The notes under the pieces are model-generated. The model was not told where the DNA came from and did not search any database. It worked only from the letters and a program-made list of their open reading frames with translations. From the NCBI GenBank assembly GCA_029194665.1, contig JARFXO010000007.1, positions 124,001-188,000 of the forward strand: a DNA stretch of 64,000 nt. Direction: 5' to 3'. This document shows, one piece after another, positions 26,516-35,034 of this stretch (within the stretch, counting starts at the first letter, position 1; the number at the start of each line of letters is the position of its first letter). The DNA is from Nitrospira sp. (GTDB lineage: Bacteria > Nitrospirota > Nitrospiria > Nitrospirales > Nitrospiraceae). A program made the position numbers and the translations under genes.

Positions 26516-28252
26516 CTATTGATAGTCCTCATTCAGCGACCTGAGGAATGCCACCAGGGAGGCGATGTCATTGGTTAGGAGGGCGATGCCCTGAAGCTGG
26601 ACGGCTCCATTGCGCAGAGTTCCAGCGCGGGATTGATCCGAGACGTCGCGGTAAAAAACGATGATGTCCTCCAACGTATCAAATTGCCCATTGTGCATGT
26701 AGGGTGCCGAATGTCCGAGGTCACGGAGGCCGGGGGTCTTGAATCGCGCGATGGCACGGTCGAGTAGGATCGAATCGGATATGGGGCATGGGACCTGGTC
26801 ATCGCACAAGATGGGTCGGATTTTTGCTTGCGGGTTCGGCATATCGAGGTTGGCGAAGACGTTCCATACGCCCAGATCGGTCAAGGTGGGGTCGGCAAGC
26901 AGAGGGATGGCTCGGAAGCGTCCTGAGGCGTTGGGATGGTTTTCCGTGGCAGGGAGGTAGGCATCGTAGTTTCCATCGCGAACGGTGAGGTTTGGGATCA
27001 CGAGAGCGCCGAATGCATTGGCACCGTGAATGCCGTCGTATGCCTTTTGTGTCGTGCCCGTATTATGCAACTTGAAATCGGTAAAGTTGGGTGCGGCATG
27101 GCAGGCAATACAATTGCCGACCTTGCCCGCGGTGAGCTCGGCGGGTGAAGCGACAGGCGTGGCAGGTTCCGCCAGGAACATCTTCAATCCGGCCAGCTCC
27201 GTTGCGCCGAACGCGAACGGTTGAGCGTGGAACTGAAACTGGCCATTTGATCGGTTGGGGTTGGAGGTCACAAATTGCGGGGAGAAGCTCGGCGCGTTGA
27301 TCAGGGCCCGAAGCCGCTGACTATAGGAGAGCGGAGGCTCGTTCGGATTTGGCTGCTGAGGTAGACCGTTGATCGCCAGGAACACGTCAAACGGCGAGCG
27401 AATCGGTACCCCATTGTCGTCGGTCTTAGAAAACCGGAGGCCGTTCACGTACGCCGCGACGACCTTCACGACTGCGTCGAAGACCTCTTGGTCGGTGCCC
27501 GAGCCGATCAGGGCGCGAAATTGAGGAGGCAGGCGCAGCTCGTCAGGAATATTCGGGTTGGTGCCGGTAAATAAAACTCTATAAGACAAGCCGGTGTCGG
27601 TCAGATCAAAGGAACCATCGTCTTCTCGAACCACTTTTGCGATATGTGAAATCGCCTGAGCCTTTTCGCCGGGAAGCCAGCCAAAGTTTCGACCGGTAAA
27701 GGTCCCAACGACCAGGTCTTCCATGGAATTGAACTCGGCATCGAAGTGGAGCAAGACGCCGCCTGGCCGGTTCAGGGAGGAATTGACCAGCGGAGGAGAA
27801 TTTCTTGGTGTGTTGGTATCGCCGTCGGCCCTTGCTGGAACAGGACTGCGGCGCGCGAAGTCGGCATAGGACCTCATGCCGCCGCCGGGAGCTGAGAGGG
27901 CATCATCGACCAAGTGACAGGTCCGACAGTTCATCGACATGCCTTTGAATGGCCCTGGGTTGATCGGGGCTCCCAAGGTTTCGAGGGTAGCGACAACCGC
28001 ATCGCCGGAGTTGGGATCGTTGACCTTGCCGCCGTTGTCCATGAACACCTTGAACGACTGGGAAAATCTGGTGTCAAGGAACAGCCGTTCGCCGACGTCC
28101 TCTTCGGCGCCTGGCGTACCTGTCGAAACGGGAGATGGGGGAGGAGGCGAGCTCTCACCGCCAGAACAGGCAAGGAGGCCAACGAGGAAAAGGATGGAAC
28201 CTAGAAGGGCTAGGTACGTCGGTGTTTGATGGGGCACATAGGCATGACTCAT
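26516..28252 (-). CDS. Di-heme cytochrome c peroxidase/MauG-like lipoprotein
   Basis: 578 residues. N-terminal signal peptide with lipobox LLAC-S (about residue 29), so the mature protein is probably a lipid-anchored periplasmic or outer-membrane protein. Two c-type heme sites: CRTCH (about 129) and CIACH (about 383). Downstream are conserved peroxidase-family stretches such as FKTPGLRDLGHSAPYMHNGQFDTLEDIIVFY near 520-550, typical of the CcpA/MauG/MbnH superfamily. Bacterial CcpA is around 320 residues, so this is a long variant with extra segments around the hemes. Likely role: peroxide reduction or heme-mediated oxidation of a protein partner; the exact substrate is unknown. It appears monocistronic, separated from the next upstream gene by a 14-bp stem-loop. 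Confidence 0.88.
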   Translation of the reverse strand: MSHAYVPHQTPTYLALLGSILFLVGLLACSGGESSPPPPSPVSTGTPGAEEDVGERLFLDTRFSQSFKVFMDNGGKVNDPNSGDAVVATLETLGAPINPGPFKGMSMNCRTCHLVDDALSAPGGGMRSYADFARRSPVPARADGDTNTPRNSPPLVNSSLNRPGGVLLHFDAEFNSMEDLVVGTFTGRNFGWLPGEKAQAISHIAKVVREDDGSFDLTDTGLSYRVLFTGTNPNIPDELRLPPQFRALIGSGTDQEVFDAVVKVVAAYVNGLRFSKTDDNGVPIRSPFDVFLAINGLPQQPNPNEPPLSYSQRLRALINAPSFSPQFVTSNPNRSNGQFQFHAQPFAFGATELAGLKMFLAEPATPVASPAELTAGKVGNCIACHAAPNFTDFKLHNTGTTQKAYDGIHGANAFGALVIPNLTVRDGNYDAYLPATENHPNASGRFRAIPLLADPTLTDLGVWNVFANLDMPNPQAKIRPILCDDQVPCPISDSILLDRAIARFKTPGLRDLGHSAPYMHNGQFDTLEDIIVFYRDVSDQSRAGTLRNGAVQLQGIALLTNDIASLVAFLRSLNEDYQ

Positions 28253-28289
28253 GACACATCATTCCTTCCGTTAATCGAACATCGAGGGG

Positions 28290-28324
28290 AGGCGAGGGTC
28301 CTCGGGAGGTGAGGACCCTCGCCT
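28290..28324. terminator. Perfect 14-bp stem-loop
   Basis: AGGCGAGGGTCCTC (28290-28303) pairs with GAGGACCCTCGCCT (28311-28324), 7-base loop. It lies just after the 3' end of the HD-GYP gene and before the peroxidase start, so it is probably a terminator for the minus-strand transcript, although no T-run follows. Confidence 0.6.
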
Positions 28325-28384
28325 GCAAAGTGGGAGAGGTGGGTTCCCACTCCACGGGCCGACGTAGGCCCTACACCGGCTGTG

Positions 28385-29077
28385 TTACCGATGAGGTGTT
28401 CCTTCTAAATAGGTTGTTTCCGTTTCTCCCATCAGTTCGACCAAGAGATCGACGACAAAGGGATCGAATTGGGTTCCGGAGGCCACCCGCAGGATTCGGA
28501 GCGCGATACGATCACGCAAAGACCGGTCGTGGACATGGGGAACCCGAATAGCCTCGAACGCGTCCGCGACGGCGAGAATCCTCGCGCCCAGTGGGATGAA
28601 TTGTCCCCTCAGGCCGTAGGGATAGCCTGATCCATCCCACCGTTCATGATGATGGGCGATCAGGATGGTTGCGTCACGAAGGAATGAAAAAGGCTCGAGC
28701 AAGGTCGCTCCGAGTCGTGGATGATTTTGAATGGCCACGTACGAGGCCGGATCTATGGCCTCTCGCCCGGTTTGGAGGTGAGACGGAAGCATCAGGAGAC
28801 CGATGTCGTGAAGCAAGGCGGCCTGTTTCAATTGATGTAAGAGCTCGTCGCAGAGGTTCGCAGCAAGCCCCATACGAACAGCAACAGCCGCCGTTTCTTG
28901 ACCATGCCCTGCTTGCCACGGCAGAAGTCGATCCAGTTCCTTCGTCACTTGCCGAACCAGAATACTCTCCAGATCGCGTCGAGATGTTGCCGGAAGATGA
29001 AGGCGGTCGATCTTCTGCAACATGCCTTGAATCTTCAGCACGGCCGGTTCAACCTGATCTGCTATGTGGACTTGCAT
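28385..29077 (-). CDS. HD-GYP domain protein (cyclic-di-GMP phosphodiesterase family)
   Basis: About 230 residues. HD motif in AALLHDIGLLMLP (about residue 90), NHPRLG, then IAHHHERWDGSGYP (about 145-158, the HHE..GYP signature) and LGARILAVADAFEAI, the standard order of HD-GYP domains. The family hydrolyses cyclic-di-GMP at a two- or three-metal centre. No receiver or transmembrane part is present, so it would be a cytosolic stand-alone enzyme. Start set at ATG 29077, which has GGAGGTG about 6 bases upstream; the longer frame has no comparable site. Partner unknown; the neighbouring genes are membrane and envelope proteins. Confidence 0.85.
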   Translation of the reverse strand: MQVHIADQVEPAVLKIQGMLQKIDRLHLPATSRRDLESILVRQVTKELDRLLPWQAGHGQETAAVAVRMGLAANLCDELLHQLKQAALLHDIGLLMLPSHLQTGREAIDPASYVAIQNHPRLGATLLEPFSFLRDATILIAHHHERWDGSGYPYGLRGQFIPLGARILAVADAFEAIRVPHVHDRSLRDRIALRILRVASGTQFDPFVVDLLVELMGETETTYLEGTPHR

Positions 29078-29181
29078 CGCATCACCTCCGCAAATATCAA
29101 GAGCCCAAGACACTGTCGTGACCCTGGGCTCTGGGTGAATAACCGCTGGCCGCTTGAAAAGTTGTGTGGACGATCTGAATC

Positions 29182-29700
29182 TTATGATTCTTGCGGTCGT
29201 TTCCCCTCCATCAGCGGTTGCTCGAGCACCCACATCTCATACAACGGGACGACAAACATCACCAGAAAACTGACGGTCATCAGCGTATCGCCGGTCAACA
29301 TCGAGACGGCGAAAATAGGGGAGACATAGTTGATCAACCATGGCGACAGAAGGTCGAGAATCACACCGCCGAACCCGGCCCAGGTCACGACCGTTTTCAG
29401 CATATGACTTGCGCTGGTCAGATACATCACATGGATGAGAATCATGAACACGACTGGCATCGTAAAAAGATGGAAGTGAGTAATTTCTGCCAATTCTCGA
29501 AAGGACATGGGCTCCCCAAACGTCGTATCTGACCCTCGATAGTGATCGGCGATGCCTTGCGGTGAAAGACTCGTCATGCTATGCGCCCAAAAGAAAGAGA
29601 AAGCAAAGCCGGCCAACATCAAGAGCAGGAACAAGGTATAGAGCAACCGAATATGTCGATCAGCGTCGCGCAGCCTGAATTTCTGGTTAAAGTTTCGCAT
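29182..29700 (-). CDS. Four-helix inner membrane protein with clustered histidines (unknown function)
   Basis: 172 residues with four predicted membrane helices (about 19-40, 75-95, 100-118 and 130-155). The second helix begins THFHLFTMP and ends ILIHVMYL, so at least three histidines lie at or in the membrane and could ligate b-type heme. I do not recognise a named family. The gene follows the FMN-binding protein by 25 bases on the same strand, so the two may form a membrane electron-transfer pair. This is inference from layout and histidines only. Confidence 0.7.
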   Translation of the reverse strand: MRNFNQKFRLRDADRHIRLLYTLFLLLMLAGFAFSFFWAHSMTSLSPQGIADHYRGSDTTFGEPMSFRELAEITHFHLFTMPVVFMILIHVMYLTSASHMLKTVVTWAGFGGVILDLLSPWLINYVSPIFAVSMLTGDTLMTVSFLVMFVVPLYEMWVLEQPLMEGKRPQES

Positions 29701-29725
29701 GCAGGGACGCTGGGTCCGCTGGAAG

Positions 29726-30394
29726 TTAGTTCCCGAATATGGACGAGAAGAATCCTTTATTCCGTTTCGCCATTGTGTCGCTGCCGATTCCGGCCGGTTT
29801 CAAGTAAAACTCGTCGATCAATACCAAGACTCGTTTGACACCGGCGCTCATCGAGCGAACGGACATCGTGGCGCCGGTAATGTTGGTGATGTCGCTTTTG
29901 ATCCGGATCGGGTCGAGAACGGTCTTGCCTTCGTACTGGGCGTTAAACCGCTTTTTCCCGACATCGCTCCCGCGCGATTCCCGGAACACCAGGAGTTCAA
30001 CGTCCGATACGGACCCTTCGTTATCGATGCCGACCAGGTAGGTCATCGGCTTGTGCTTGCCGATCGTGTTTTGGACGACCGCATAGCCGTCAACCTGACC
30101 GCCGGACTCCCCGATATACACCTCGAACGATTCTTCCGGGAATTTCCAGCCGATTCGTTCCTCGATGTGGACCTTCTTTTCCTGGGTGAGCTTGATCACC
30201 TCCTTGCGAACTTGTTGGGATTTCGGGAGCATGATCTTGACCCCCTCTTCCTCGCTCATGAACTCTTCGGCGGCGGTCATTTCCTGCTGCGTCAGATAAC
30301 GCTTGAGGTCGCTATCCCAAATTCGCTCAGCGCTTGCCTGGGTGACTGGCATCAGGAGAATGGCGATGACCATGACACACAGACGCGTTATCAT
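29726..30394 (-). CDS. Exported FMN-binding domain protein
   Basis: 222 residues with a cleavable signal peptide (cut near ASA-E, residue 22). The C-terminal half has the FMN-binding fold with DITNITGATMSVRSM (about 165-180). The TGAT threonine is the residue to which ApbE attaches FMN through a phosphoester in NqrC/RnfG-like proteins. The flavin transferase apbE is 3 kb away at 33502. The start codon overlaps the stop of the upstream lipoprotein gene by four bases (ATGA), showing translational coupling. Likely a periplasmic one-electron flavin carrier working with the histidine-rich membrane protein downstream. Confidence 0.87.
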   Translation of the reverse strand: MITRLCVMVIAILLMPVTQASAERIWDSDLKRYLTQQEMTAAEEFMSEEEGVKIMLPKSQQVRKEVIKLTQEKKVHIEERIGWKFPEESFEVYIGESGGQVDGYAVVQNTIGKHKPMTYLVGIDNEGSVSDVELLVFRESRGSDVGKKRFNAQYEGKTVLDPIRIKSDITNITGATMSVRSMSAGVKRVLVLIDEFYLKPAGIGSDTMAKRNKGFFSSIFGN

Positions 30395-30864
30395 GACGAG
30401 GCCTCACAACCTTTCTCCTTGAGTCGAAGATGGAGTTTCTCCGTCACCGCGTTCGTCACTTCCTCTGATGGTTCGACAGCCCACCATTTCATGGCCTGCT
30501 GGGACGCACCGCCCCGAGCATGCCAACGTTGACGCGTTTCCAACACGTTGACGGACGTGACGTCGTCGATTTTCTTGACGGCCACCGTCAAGCGGGCCCG
30601 CTCGATGTTGCCGAACCCCTCACGCCGGAACACCCCATAGGGCTGCTTCCGACCTTCCATTTCAATCCATGCGGTTTCAATGGTCCCATCGGTCTTGTTG
30701 AGCCCGGTGATGGAGTAACCCTTCGTCGATTCCACCGCTGCCTCCCAGACGGTATCGTAGGAGCAGACGAAGTAGGAATTTTGTCCGCCGGTGAGGCCGG
30801 CACAGGCAGTCAACGCCAACAGCGGCACAACGAGCAGAAGGCCCATAGGTCGTGTTCCGTACAT
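30391..30864 (-). CDS. Lipoprotein of unknown function
   Basis: About 157 residues. Signal peptide with lipobox LTAC-A near residue 21, then a compact alpha/beta domain starting YFVCSYDTVWEAAVESTKGY, a pattern common in small periplasmic lipoproteins. No catalytic motif was seen. Start ATG 30864 has AGAGGA about 7 bases upstream, better than the longer frame. It overlaps the FMN-binding gene by 4 bases and follows the porin gene after a strong stem-loop, so it belongs to the porin-lipoprotein-FMN-membrane protein operon. Confidence 0.75.
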   Translation of the reverse strand: MYGTRPMGLLLVVPLLALTACAGLTGGQNSYFVCSYDTVWEAAVESTKGYSITGLNKTDGTIETAWIEMEGRKQPYGVFRREGFGNIERARLTVAVKKIDDVTSVNVLETRQRWHARGGASQQAMKWWAVEPSEEVTNAVTEKLHLRLKEKGCEASS

Positions 30865-30878
30865 CAAGTCATCCTCTT

Positions 30879-30912
30879 GCGGGGAGGCTTTCTCGAGAGA
30901 AAGCCTCCCCGC
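30879..30912. terminator. Near-perfect 16-bp intercistronic stem-loop
   Basis: Bases 30879-30894 (GCGGGGAGGCTTTCTC) are complementary to 30897-30912. It lies between the porin stop and the start of the next lipoprotein on the minus strand. There is no T-run after it, so it may act as a partial terminator or mRNA stabiliser, letting the porin be made in larger amount than the genes after it. Confidence 0.6.
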
Positions 30913-30919
30913 CAACTCC

Positions 30920-32407
30920 CTAGAAATAGGTGGCTGCCGATATCACGAAGGCACTATCGTGAATCCGTTGTTCCGTATTGGGATTAAATGCCATCGGCTG
31001 ATATTGATAGCTCATCTTGAAGACTGTGTCCTGGATGGGTCGATAGTTCAAACCGAAGGAAAACTGCTGCAGATTACCCCAGCCCCCTGTGCCATTGAAG
31101 TTATCCAGATCGGTGTTCACCCTGTCGTACCGGAATACAGCTGTGAAGGTGGAACCCTCACCAAACCGCTTCGGGGAAAGTTTTGTCAAGAACGCCGGCA
31201 TGAAGTGATAGTTGCCCTGGATATAAAAGCCGCTTCCGCGCTGCGGCGGGATTCCAGGGCCGCTATTGCCGGGTATCCCCGTCAGGAGTGAGCCTGGGGC
31301 AAATCCAATCGTGTTGCCGTTAATAGCTCGTGCGTTTCCCCTTGCATAGGACCAGGCTGCTTCGCCGATCAGTTCAAATGGTCCCCGCTGAAGCGTCCAG
31401 TCGAGGGCGAAAATACTGAGAGGGTTGTAACTTGAGTTGGGTGCTCCATTGCCATAATAACCAGACCCCGCCACTTCGACTCCGAGCATAGGACTGAACG
31501 CCATGCGTCCGACAACTGCCTTACCGTTGTTGAGATCCAGTCCATCGTCAGCCGGGCACTTCCGCTGCCGTGCCCCTCGTGTGCCACTTGCCTCGTTGAT
31601 TCTAGGAGTTCCGTCGTTGTCGTATGAGCATGGTCCCGTCGTGAAATAGAACTCGTAGTCCAGCTTGCCGGTTCTTCCTGGATAAAAGGTTCCGTAGAAT
31701 CCCGCTCCGGTTTCAGACATGGTGCTAGGAATAACCAGCCGACTGACCAAGGGACGATCGGTGAGGTCATTGAGCGGGGAATCATGCAGCAGGTTAAACT
31801 TGCCGATCGGAAGCAGCAAAATTCCGGCGCGAACGTTGATAGGTTCCGCGACGAGGTAATCGATAGTGGCAAATTCTATCCCGACTTCTATTCCTTGCGT
31901 GGAATCCTCACGAATGCCGTGCTCAAACTCAATTTCAGACGCGAACTTCACGTGCTCTGTGATGTCCGCATAGATAAAGGGGACGAACCTCTGCTGATCG
32001 AAACTGTTCGTTGTGCCGCCATAGCCGTTCTCGATGCTTGCTTGGCGTTGGGCGCGGAATTGAATATCCGCGTAGCCGCCCACAATCGCCTTCGGTGACG
32101 ACACGAAGGGCTTGGCATACACCAACCGGCCAGACCCGGTTGACCCGAAGGAAAGAGGCGCTTGCTGCTCCCTCCGGCGCTCCTTCGCGACCTCCGGCAG
32201 AGAGCCGATCCCTGGCTGGGTCTCTTCACCCGGGGGACCCTCCTTCTGTTCGCCAAGTCCCTCGTGGCGGTCGCGTTCTTGCAGGCGTTTTTCCACTGCT
32301 TCATCGACCATCTTCTTGATCTCCTCCGGGGTCATCTCTGCAGCCCACACTGGCATGACTGTCAGGCCGGCGATGACGAGAGCCCCGAGGATTGACCGCA
32401 TTTTCAT
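30920..32407 (-). CDS. Outer membrane porin, OprO/OprP-like (phosphate-selective porin family)
   Basis: 495 residues: signal peptide (cut after VWA, about residue 23), a charged coiled-coil segment (EEIKKMVDEAVEKRLQERD, about 27-45), a linker, then alternating beta strands to the end, finishing SAATYF with the C-terminal aromatic typical of beta-barrels. The N-terminal coiled coil plus barrel is the layout of trimeric OprP/OprO-like porins. Substrate preference is not readable. It heads a minus-strand operon with a lipoprotein and the FMN-binding and membrane proteins. Confidence 0.82.
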   Translation of the reverse strand: MKMRSILGALVIAGLTVMPVWAAEMTPEEIKKMVDEAVEKRLQERDRHEGLGEQKEGPPGEETQPGIGSLPEVAKERRREQQAPLSFGSTGSGRLVYAKPFVSSPKAIVGGYADIQFRAQRQASIENGYGGTTNSFDQQRFVPFIYADITEHVKFASEIEFEHGIREDSTQGIEVGIEFATIDYLVAEPINVRAGILLLPIGKFNLLHDSPLNDLTDRPLVSRLVIPSTMSETGAGFYGTFYPGRTGKLDYEFYFTTGPCSYDNDGTPRINEASGTRGARQRKCPADDGLDLNNGKAVVGRMAFSPMLGVEVAGSGYYGNGAPNSSYNPLSIFALDWTLQRGPFELIGEAAWSYARGNARAINGNTIGFAPGSLLTGIPGNSGPGIPPQRGSGFYIQGNYHFMPAFLTKLSPKRFGEGSTFTAVFRYDRVNTDLDNFNGTGGWGNLQQFSFGLNYRPIQDTVFKMSYQYQPMAFNPNTEQRIHDSAFVISAATYF

Positions 32408-32539
32408 CGGTATCCTCCCTTGTGAGTAAGGTTGTGGTCTGACTCGGGACTCGATGGTCTCTGGCCTTTAAGCAAACAAAAGAGATGTAGTCGTGTAATG
32501 GAAGTGCGGTCGCTGCGCCTCCTTTCGCACAATGAATCA

Positions 32540-32710
32540 TCATGTTCCGGTCCCCCAGCCTTCAATCGAGGAAAAGGGAATCACGACGATGCGCTTGCAG
32601 CGTTTGCACTTCAGCTCCAGCCCTTGCTCGCACACCTTGGCGATCAATTGTCCGCATTCACAGCGAGTTTCCTGGCCCTTGGCCCGATGGCGCTCGGGCA
32701 CGTGCGTCAT
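32540..32710 (-). CDS. Com-like small zinc-finger protein
   Basis: A 56-residue frame with C-E-C-G at residues 17-20 and C-K-R-C at 35-38, separated by a hydrophobic/charged stretch (LIAKVCEQGLELK). This matches the layout of the Com family (phage Mu Com, a zinc-finger RNA-binding translational regulator), where two cysteine pairs bind one zinc. ATG at 32710; no clear ribosome site. It stands alone between the porin and a divergent lipoprotein gene. Com-like proteins occur outside phages and their targets are usually unknown. Composition and cysteine spacing argue for a real gene despite its size. Confidence 0.6.
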   Translation of the reverse strand: MTHVPERHRAKGQETRCECGQLIAKVCEQGLELKCKRCKRIVVIPFSSIEGWGTGT

Positions 32711-32871
32711 AATCATTGTGATAGTTGATCGGCTTTGGAATTGAGAACAGTTATTAATATCGCCGGCGAATCTATACCTACTCAGTGTTTGGTGTCAAGG
32801 GGAGGGCCATCGATCACATGAACGCCGAATGAGCGGAGAGCGCTGCTCTGCGGATAGCGTATAATGACGGC

Positions 32872-33486
32872 ATGTCGGTGGGATGGAATTCATTGCTCAG
32901 AGGACTTGCAACGACGACGTTGCTCCTCCCGGGTTGTGCCTCGTATCTACCGGCCATTCCCGATCCCGAACTTGTTCACGGGACGGTGGTTGTTGGTCGA
33001 GCATCAGTGGTCATTACAGGAGAACGCGCTCGTTTGTACATGCCTGAAATCCGTTTCTTCGAGATTCAGAACCGCCGGACGCACGAACGGTTTATCGTGG
33101 AGATGAATTCGGCAAACGAGCGATTTGTCCTGCCGCTTCACCCAGGAGAGTATGAGTTGGACCGTGTTCAGATCAGCGAAGGACCGTTCCTGTCGATGGC
33201 TCAGTTGACTGTGACCTTTCTCGTGAAGAATGACCTCATCACCTACGTCGGGTTTTGGCGGTTTGGAGCGGATTCCCCCAAATATGGGCGCATGCTCAGC
33301 CTGTCAATGGAAGATGTAGAGGATGACCGCACCCGTGCGGCCGAATTCTTGATGCAGACCTACCCATCGTTGGACACACAAACAGTCGTGAGTGTCCTGC
33401 CAAATCCTCCCAGTTTTCAGGCGCGTCTGTTCGAAGTCATGCCGTACCCGCGCTATCCCACCTATTTTCGCCGGCAGTGGTGGTAA
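32872..33486 (+). CDS. Lipoprotein of unknown function
   Basis: 204 residues. Signal peptide ending in lipobox LLPGC-A (about residue 21). The mature part has a beta-rich stretch (FVLPLHPGEYELDRVQI, about 83-99), like carbohydrate-binding or transthyretin-like folds, and an aromatic, basic C-terminus. No catalytic residues recognised. The gene is 15 bases before apbE on the same strand and probably co-transcribed, so it may serve the same envelope flavoprotein system. Confidence 0.7.
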   Translation: MSVGWNSLLRGLATTTLLLPGCASYLPAIPDPELVHGTVVVGRASVVITGERARLYMPEIRFFEIQNRRTHERFIVEMNSANERFVLPLHPGEYELDRVQISEGPFLSMAQLTVTFLVKNDLITYVGFWRFGADSPKYGRMLSLSMEDVEDDRTRAAEFLMQTYPSLDTQTVVSVLPNPPSFQARLFEVMPYPRYPTYFRRQWW

Positions 33487-33501
33487 GGACATTCTGCCGC
33501 T

Positions 33502-34527
33502 ATGAGGTTGCCAGGCGGAGATGATCTCAGAAAAGCGATGGTCAGCCTTGTACTTACCGGTTTGGTCGGCTGCGTGGAGGTGTCACCCGTTCCCGAGTCT
33601 GTCGTTGTCAAGCGGACGCAGATGCACATGGGGACGCTGGTTTCGATTACCGCAGTGGCGTCCGATAAGAAGGTGGCGCAAGGGGCGATTCAGGCTGGGT
33701 TCGATGAAATCAAACGTCTCGAACGGTTGTTGAGTACCTGGAGTTCCGCAAGCGAACTATCCCACGTCAATGATGCAGCTGGTCGTCATCCTGTCGAAGT
33801 CAGCCGGGAGACCTTCGACATCGTGGCGCGATCCATCGAGATAGCTCGCCTGACGCAAGGGGGGTTCAATATCGCCGTCGGTCCTGCCGTCGACTTGTGG
33901 AGTGTTACCGAGCGACAGTACATTCCGAGCGATGCCGAGTTGGATCAGCTCAAGGCTCTGGTCGATTGGACGAACATTCAGCTCGATCGGGATGCCCGGA
34001 CGATCTTCCTACCTTGCGGGGGAATGCGGATCGATGTGGGCGGAATTGGAAAGGGCTATGCCGCAGACCATGCGGTCGATGAAATGAAACAGGCCGGCGC
34101 ACAGGGAGGAGTTGTTGCCTTGTCTGGCGATATCAAAACGTTCGGCGCGCTCCCAGACGCAGGAGGATTCCCGGTAGGTATCAATCATCCTCGTGAAGAA
34201 GGGGCGCTGATTGCCGTTATCGACCTGAAGGATGAGGCCATTTCAACGGCCGGAGATTACGAACGGTTCTTTGAACGGGACGGTGTTCGCTACCATCATA
34301 TCCTGGACCCCCAAACCTTGCAGCCGGCACGTGATTGTCAGAGCGTCACAGTCATCGCCAAGGATGGTACGATGGCTGATGGTTTGGACACAGGGATTTT
34401 TGTGTTGGGGCCTGAGCGCGGGATGGCCTTGGTGGAACGCTTGCCGCATGTTGAGGCGATCATCATCGACCATGAAGGAAAGATGACCGTTTCATCCGGG
34501 CTCCGTGATCGGCTGCGTGCGCCATAG
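33502..34527 (+). CDS. apbE: ApbE, FAD:protein FMN transferase
   Basis: 341 residues. Lipoprotein signal (LVGC, about residue 25), then the ApbE domain: MGTLVSITA, LLSTWSSASELSHVN, GGFNIAVGPAVDLW, DVGGIGKGYAADHAVD, VALSGDIKTFG, AISTAGDYERFF, HILDPQTL and TMADGLDTGIFVLG. The last aspartate pair and the DxGGIGKG loop are the Mg and FAD sites. The enzyme attaches FMN covalently to threonine in the S/T-GAT motif of exported flavoproteins. A candidate substrate is encoded 3 kb away (29726-30394). Confidence 0.94.
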   Translation: MRLPGGDDLRKAMVSLVLTGLVGCVEVSPVPESVVVKRTQMHMGTLVSITAVASDKKVAQGAIQAGFDEIKRLERLLSTWSSASELSHVNDAAGRHPVEVSRETFDIVARSIEIARLTQGGFNIAVGPAVDLWSVTERQYIPSDAELDQLKALVDWTNIQLDRDARTIFLPCGGMRIDVGGIGKGYAADHAVDEMKQAGAQGGVVALSGDIKTFGALPDAGGFPVGINHPREEGALIAVIDLKDEAISTAGDYERFFERDGVRYHHILDPQTLQPARDCQSVTVIAKDGTMADGLDTGIFVLGPERGMALVERLPHVEAIIIDHEGKMTVSSGLRDRLRAP

Positions 34528-34613
34528 CGGGTTGCAACTTCCTCTGGTAGCGTGTGAACGCGGAGACGAGATATGCCGCAATGATGGCGACCCTACGACG
34601 CTCGCGATACTTG

Positions 34614-34642
34614 CTGCGGATCGGATCAGGACGGTTCCGCAG
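34614..34642. terminator. Weak stem-loop between convergent apbE and exbD
   Basis: CTGCGGA (34614-34620) pairs with TCCGCAG (34636-34642). It lies in the 132-base gap between two convergent genes. The stem is short and there is no T-run, so the call rests mainly on position. Confidence 0.3.
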
Positions 34643-34659
34643 TAGCCTCGAATCGTTTA

Positions 34660-35034
34660 TCACAGCCGAACGACCTCCAAGCTGACCTGCTGAAAGCCTA
34701 GGCCACGAATCTCATCGACCAGCGCGACGAATTTTTCGAGCAATGTGACCTTGTCCGCTCGCACGACCACGGCCGATTCGCGAGCTCTGGCGGCCAAGAC
34801 CGATGGGAGGCCCCCGGATGGAACCGGAGCATCATTTAGAAACAAGTTTCCATCCGCAGTCAATGAAATCACGATGGGAACATCCTTGTGGTCGCTGACC
34901 TCTTTGGCCTTAGCCAAGTTGACGGGAATCTGTCCCGTGCTGATGAAGGTGGCGGTGGTCAGCACGATGACGAGAAGGACCAACATGACATCCACGAGCG
35001 GGATGACGTTGATTTGATCAATGTTCCGTTCCAT
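34660..35034 (-). CDS. exbD: ExbD/TolR family biopolymer transport protein
   Basis: 124 residues. Short cytoplasmic N-terminus (INVIPLVDVMLVLLVI), with the conserved membrane aspartate of ExbD/TolR about residue 13, one helix, then a periplasmic domain with PIVISLTADGNLFLND and SAVVVRADK. With ExbB it forms the proton-driven motor that energises TonB (iron/siderophore receptors) or Tol. Start ATG 35034 has GGAG 6 bases upstream. It overlaps exbB by 17 bases. The siderophore-type neighbours favour a TonB role, but no tonB or receptor gene is in the window. Confidence 0.9.
   Translation of the reverse strand: MERNIDQINVIPLVDVMLVLLVIVLTTATFISTGQIPVNLAKAKEVSDHKDVPIVISLTADGNLFLNDAPVPSGGLPSVLAARARESAVVVRADKVTLLEKFVALVDEIRGLGFQQVSLEVVRL

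Noticed and set aside
32708-32735. AATCATTGTGATAG-like sequence resembling half a Fur box
   Set aside because: Only about 11 of 19 consensus positions match by eye and it overlaps the Com-like start; too weak to annotate.
34463-34663. Minus-strand frame opposite the apbE 3' end
   Set aside because: Mostly antisense of apbE and the terminator-like stem; no domain or ribosome site.
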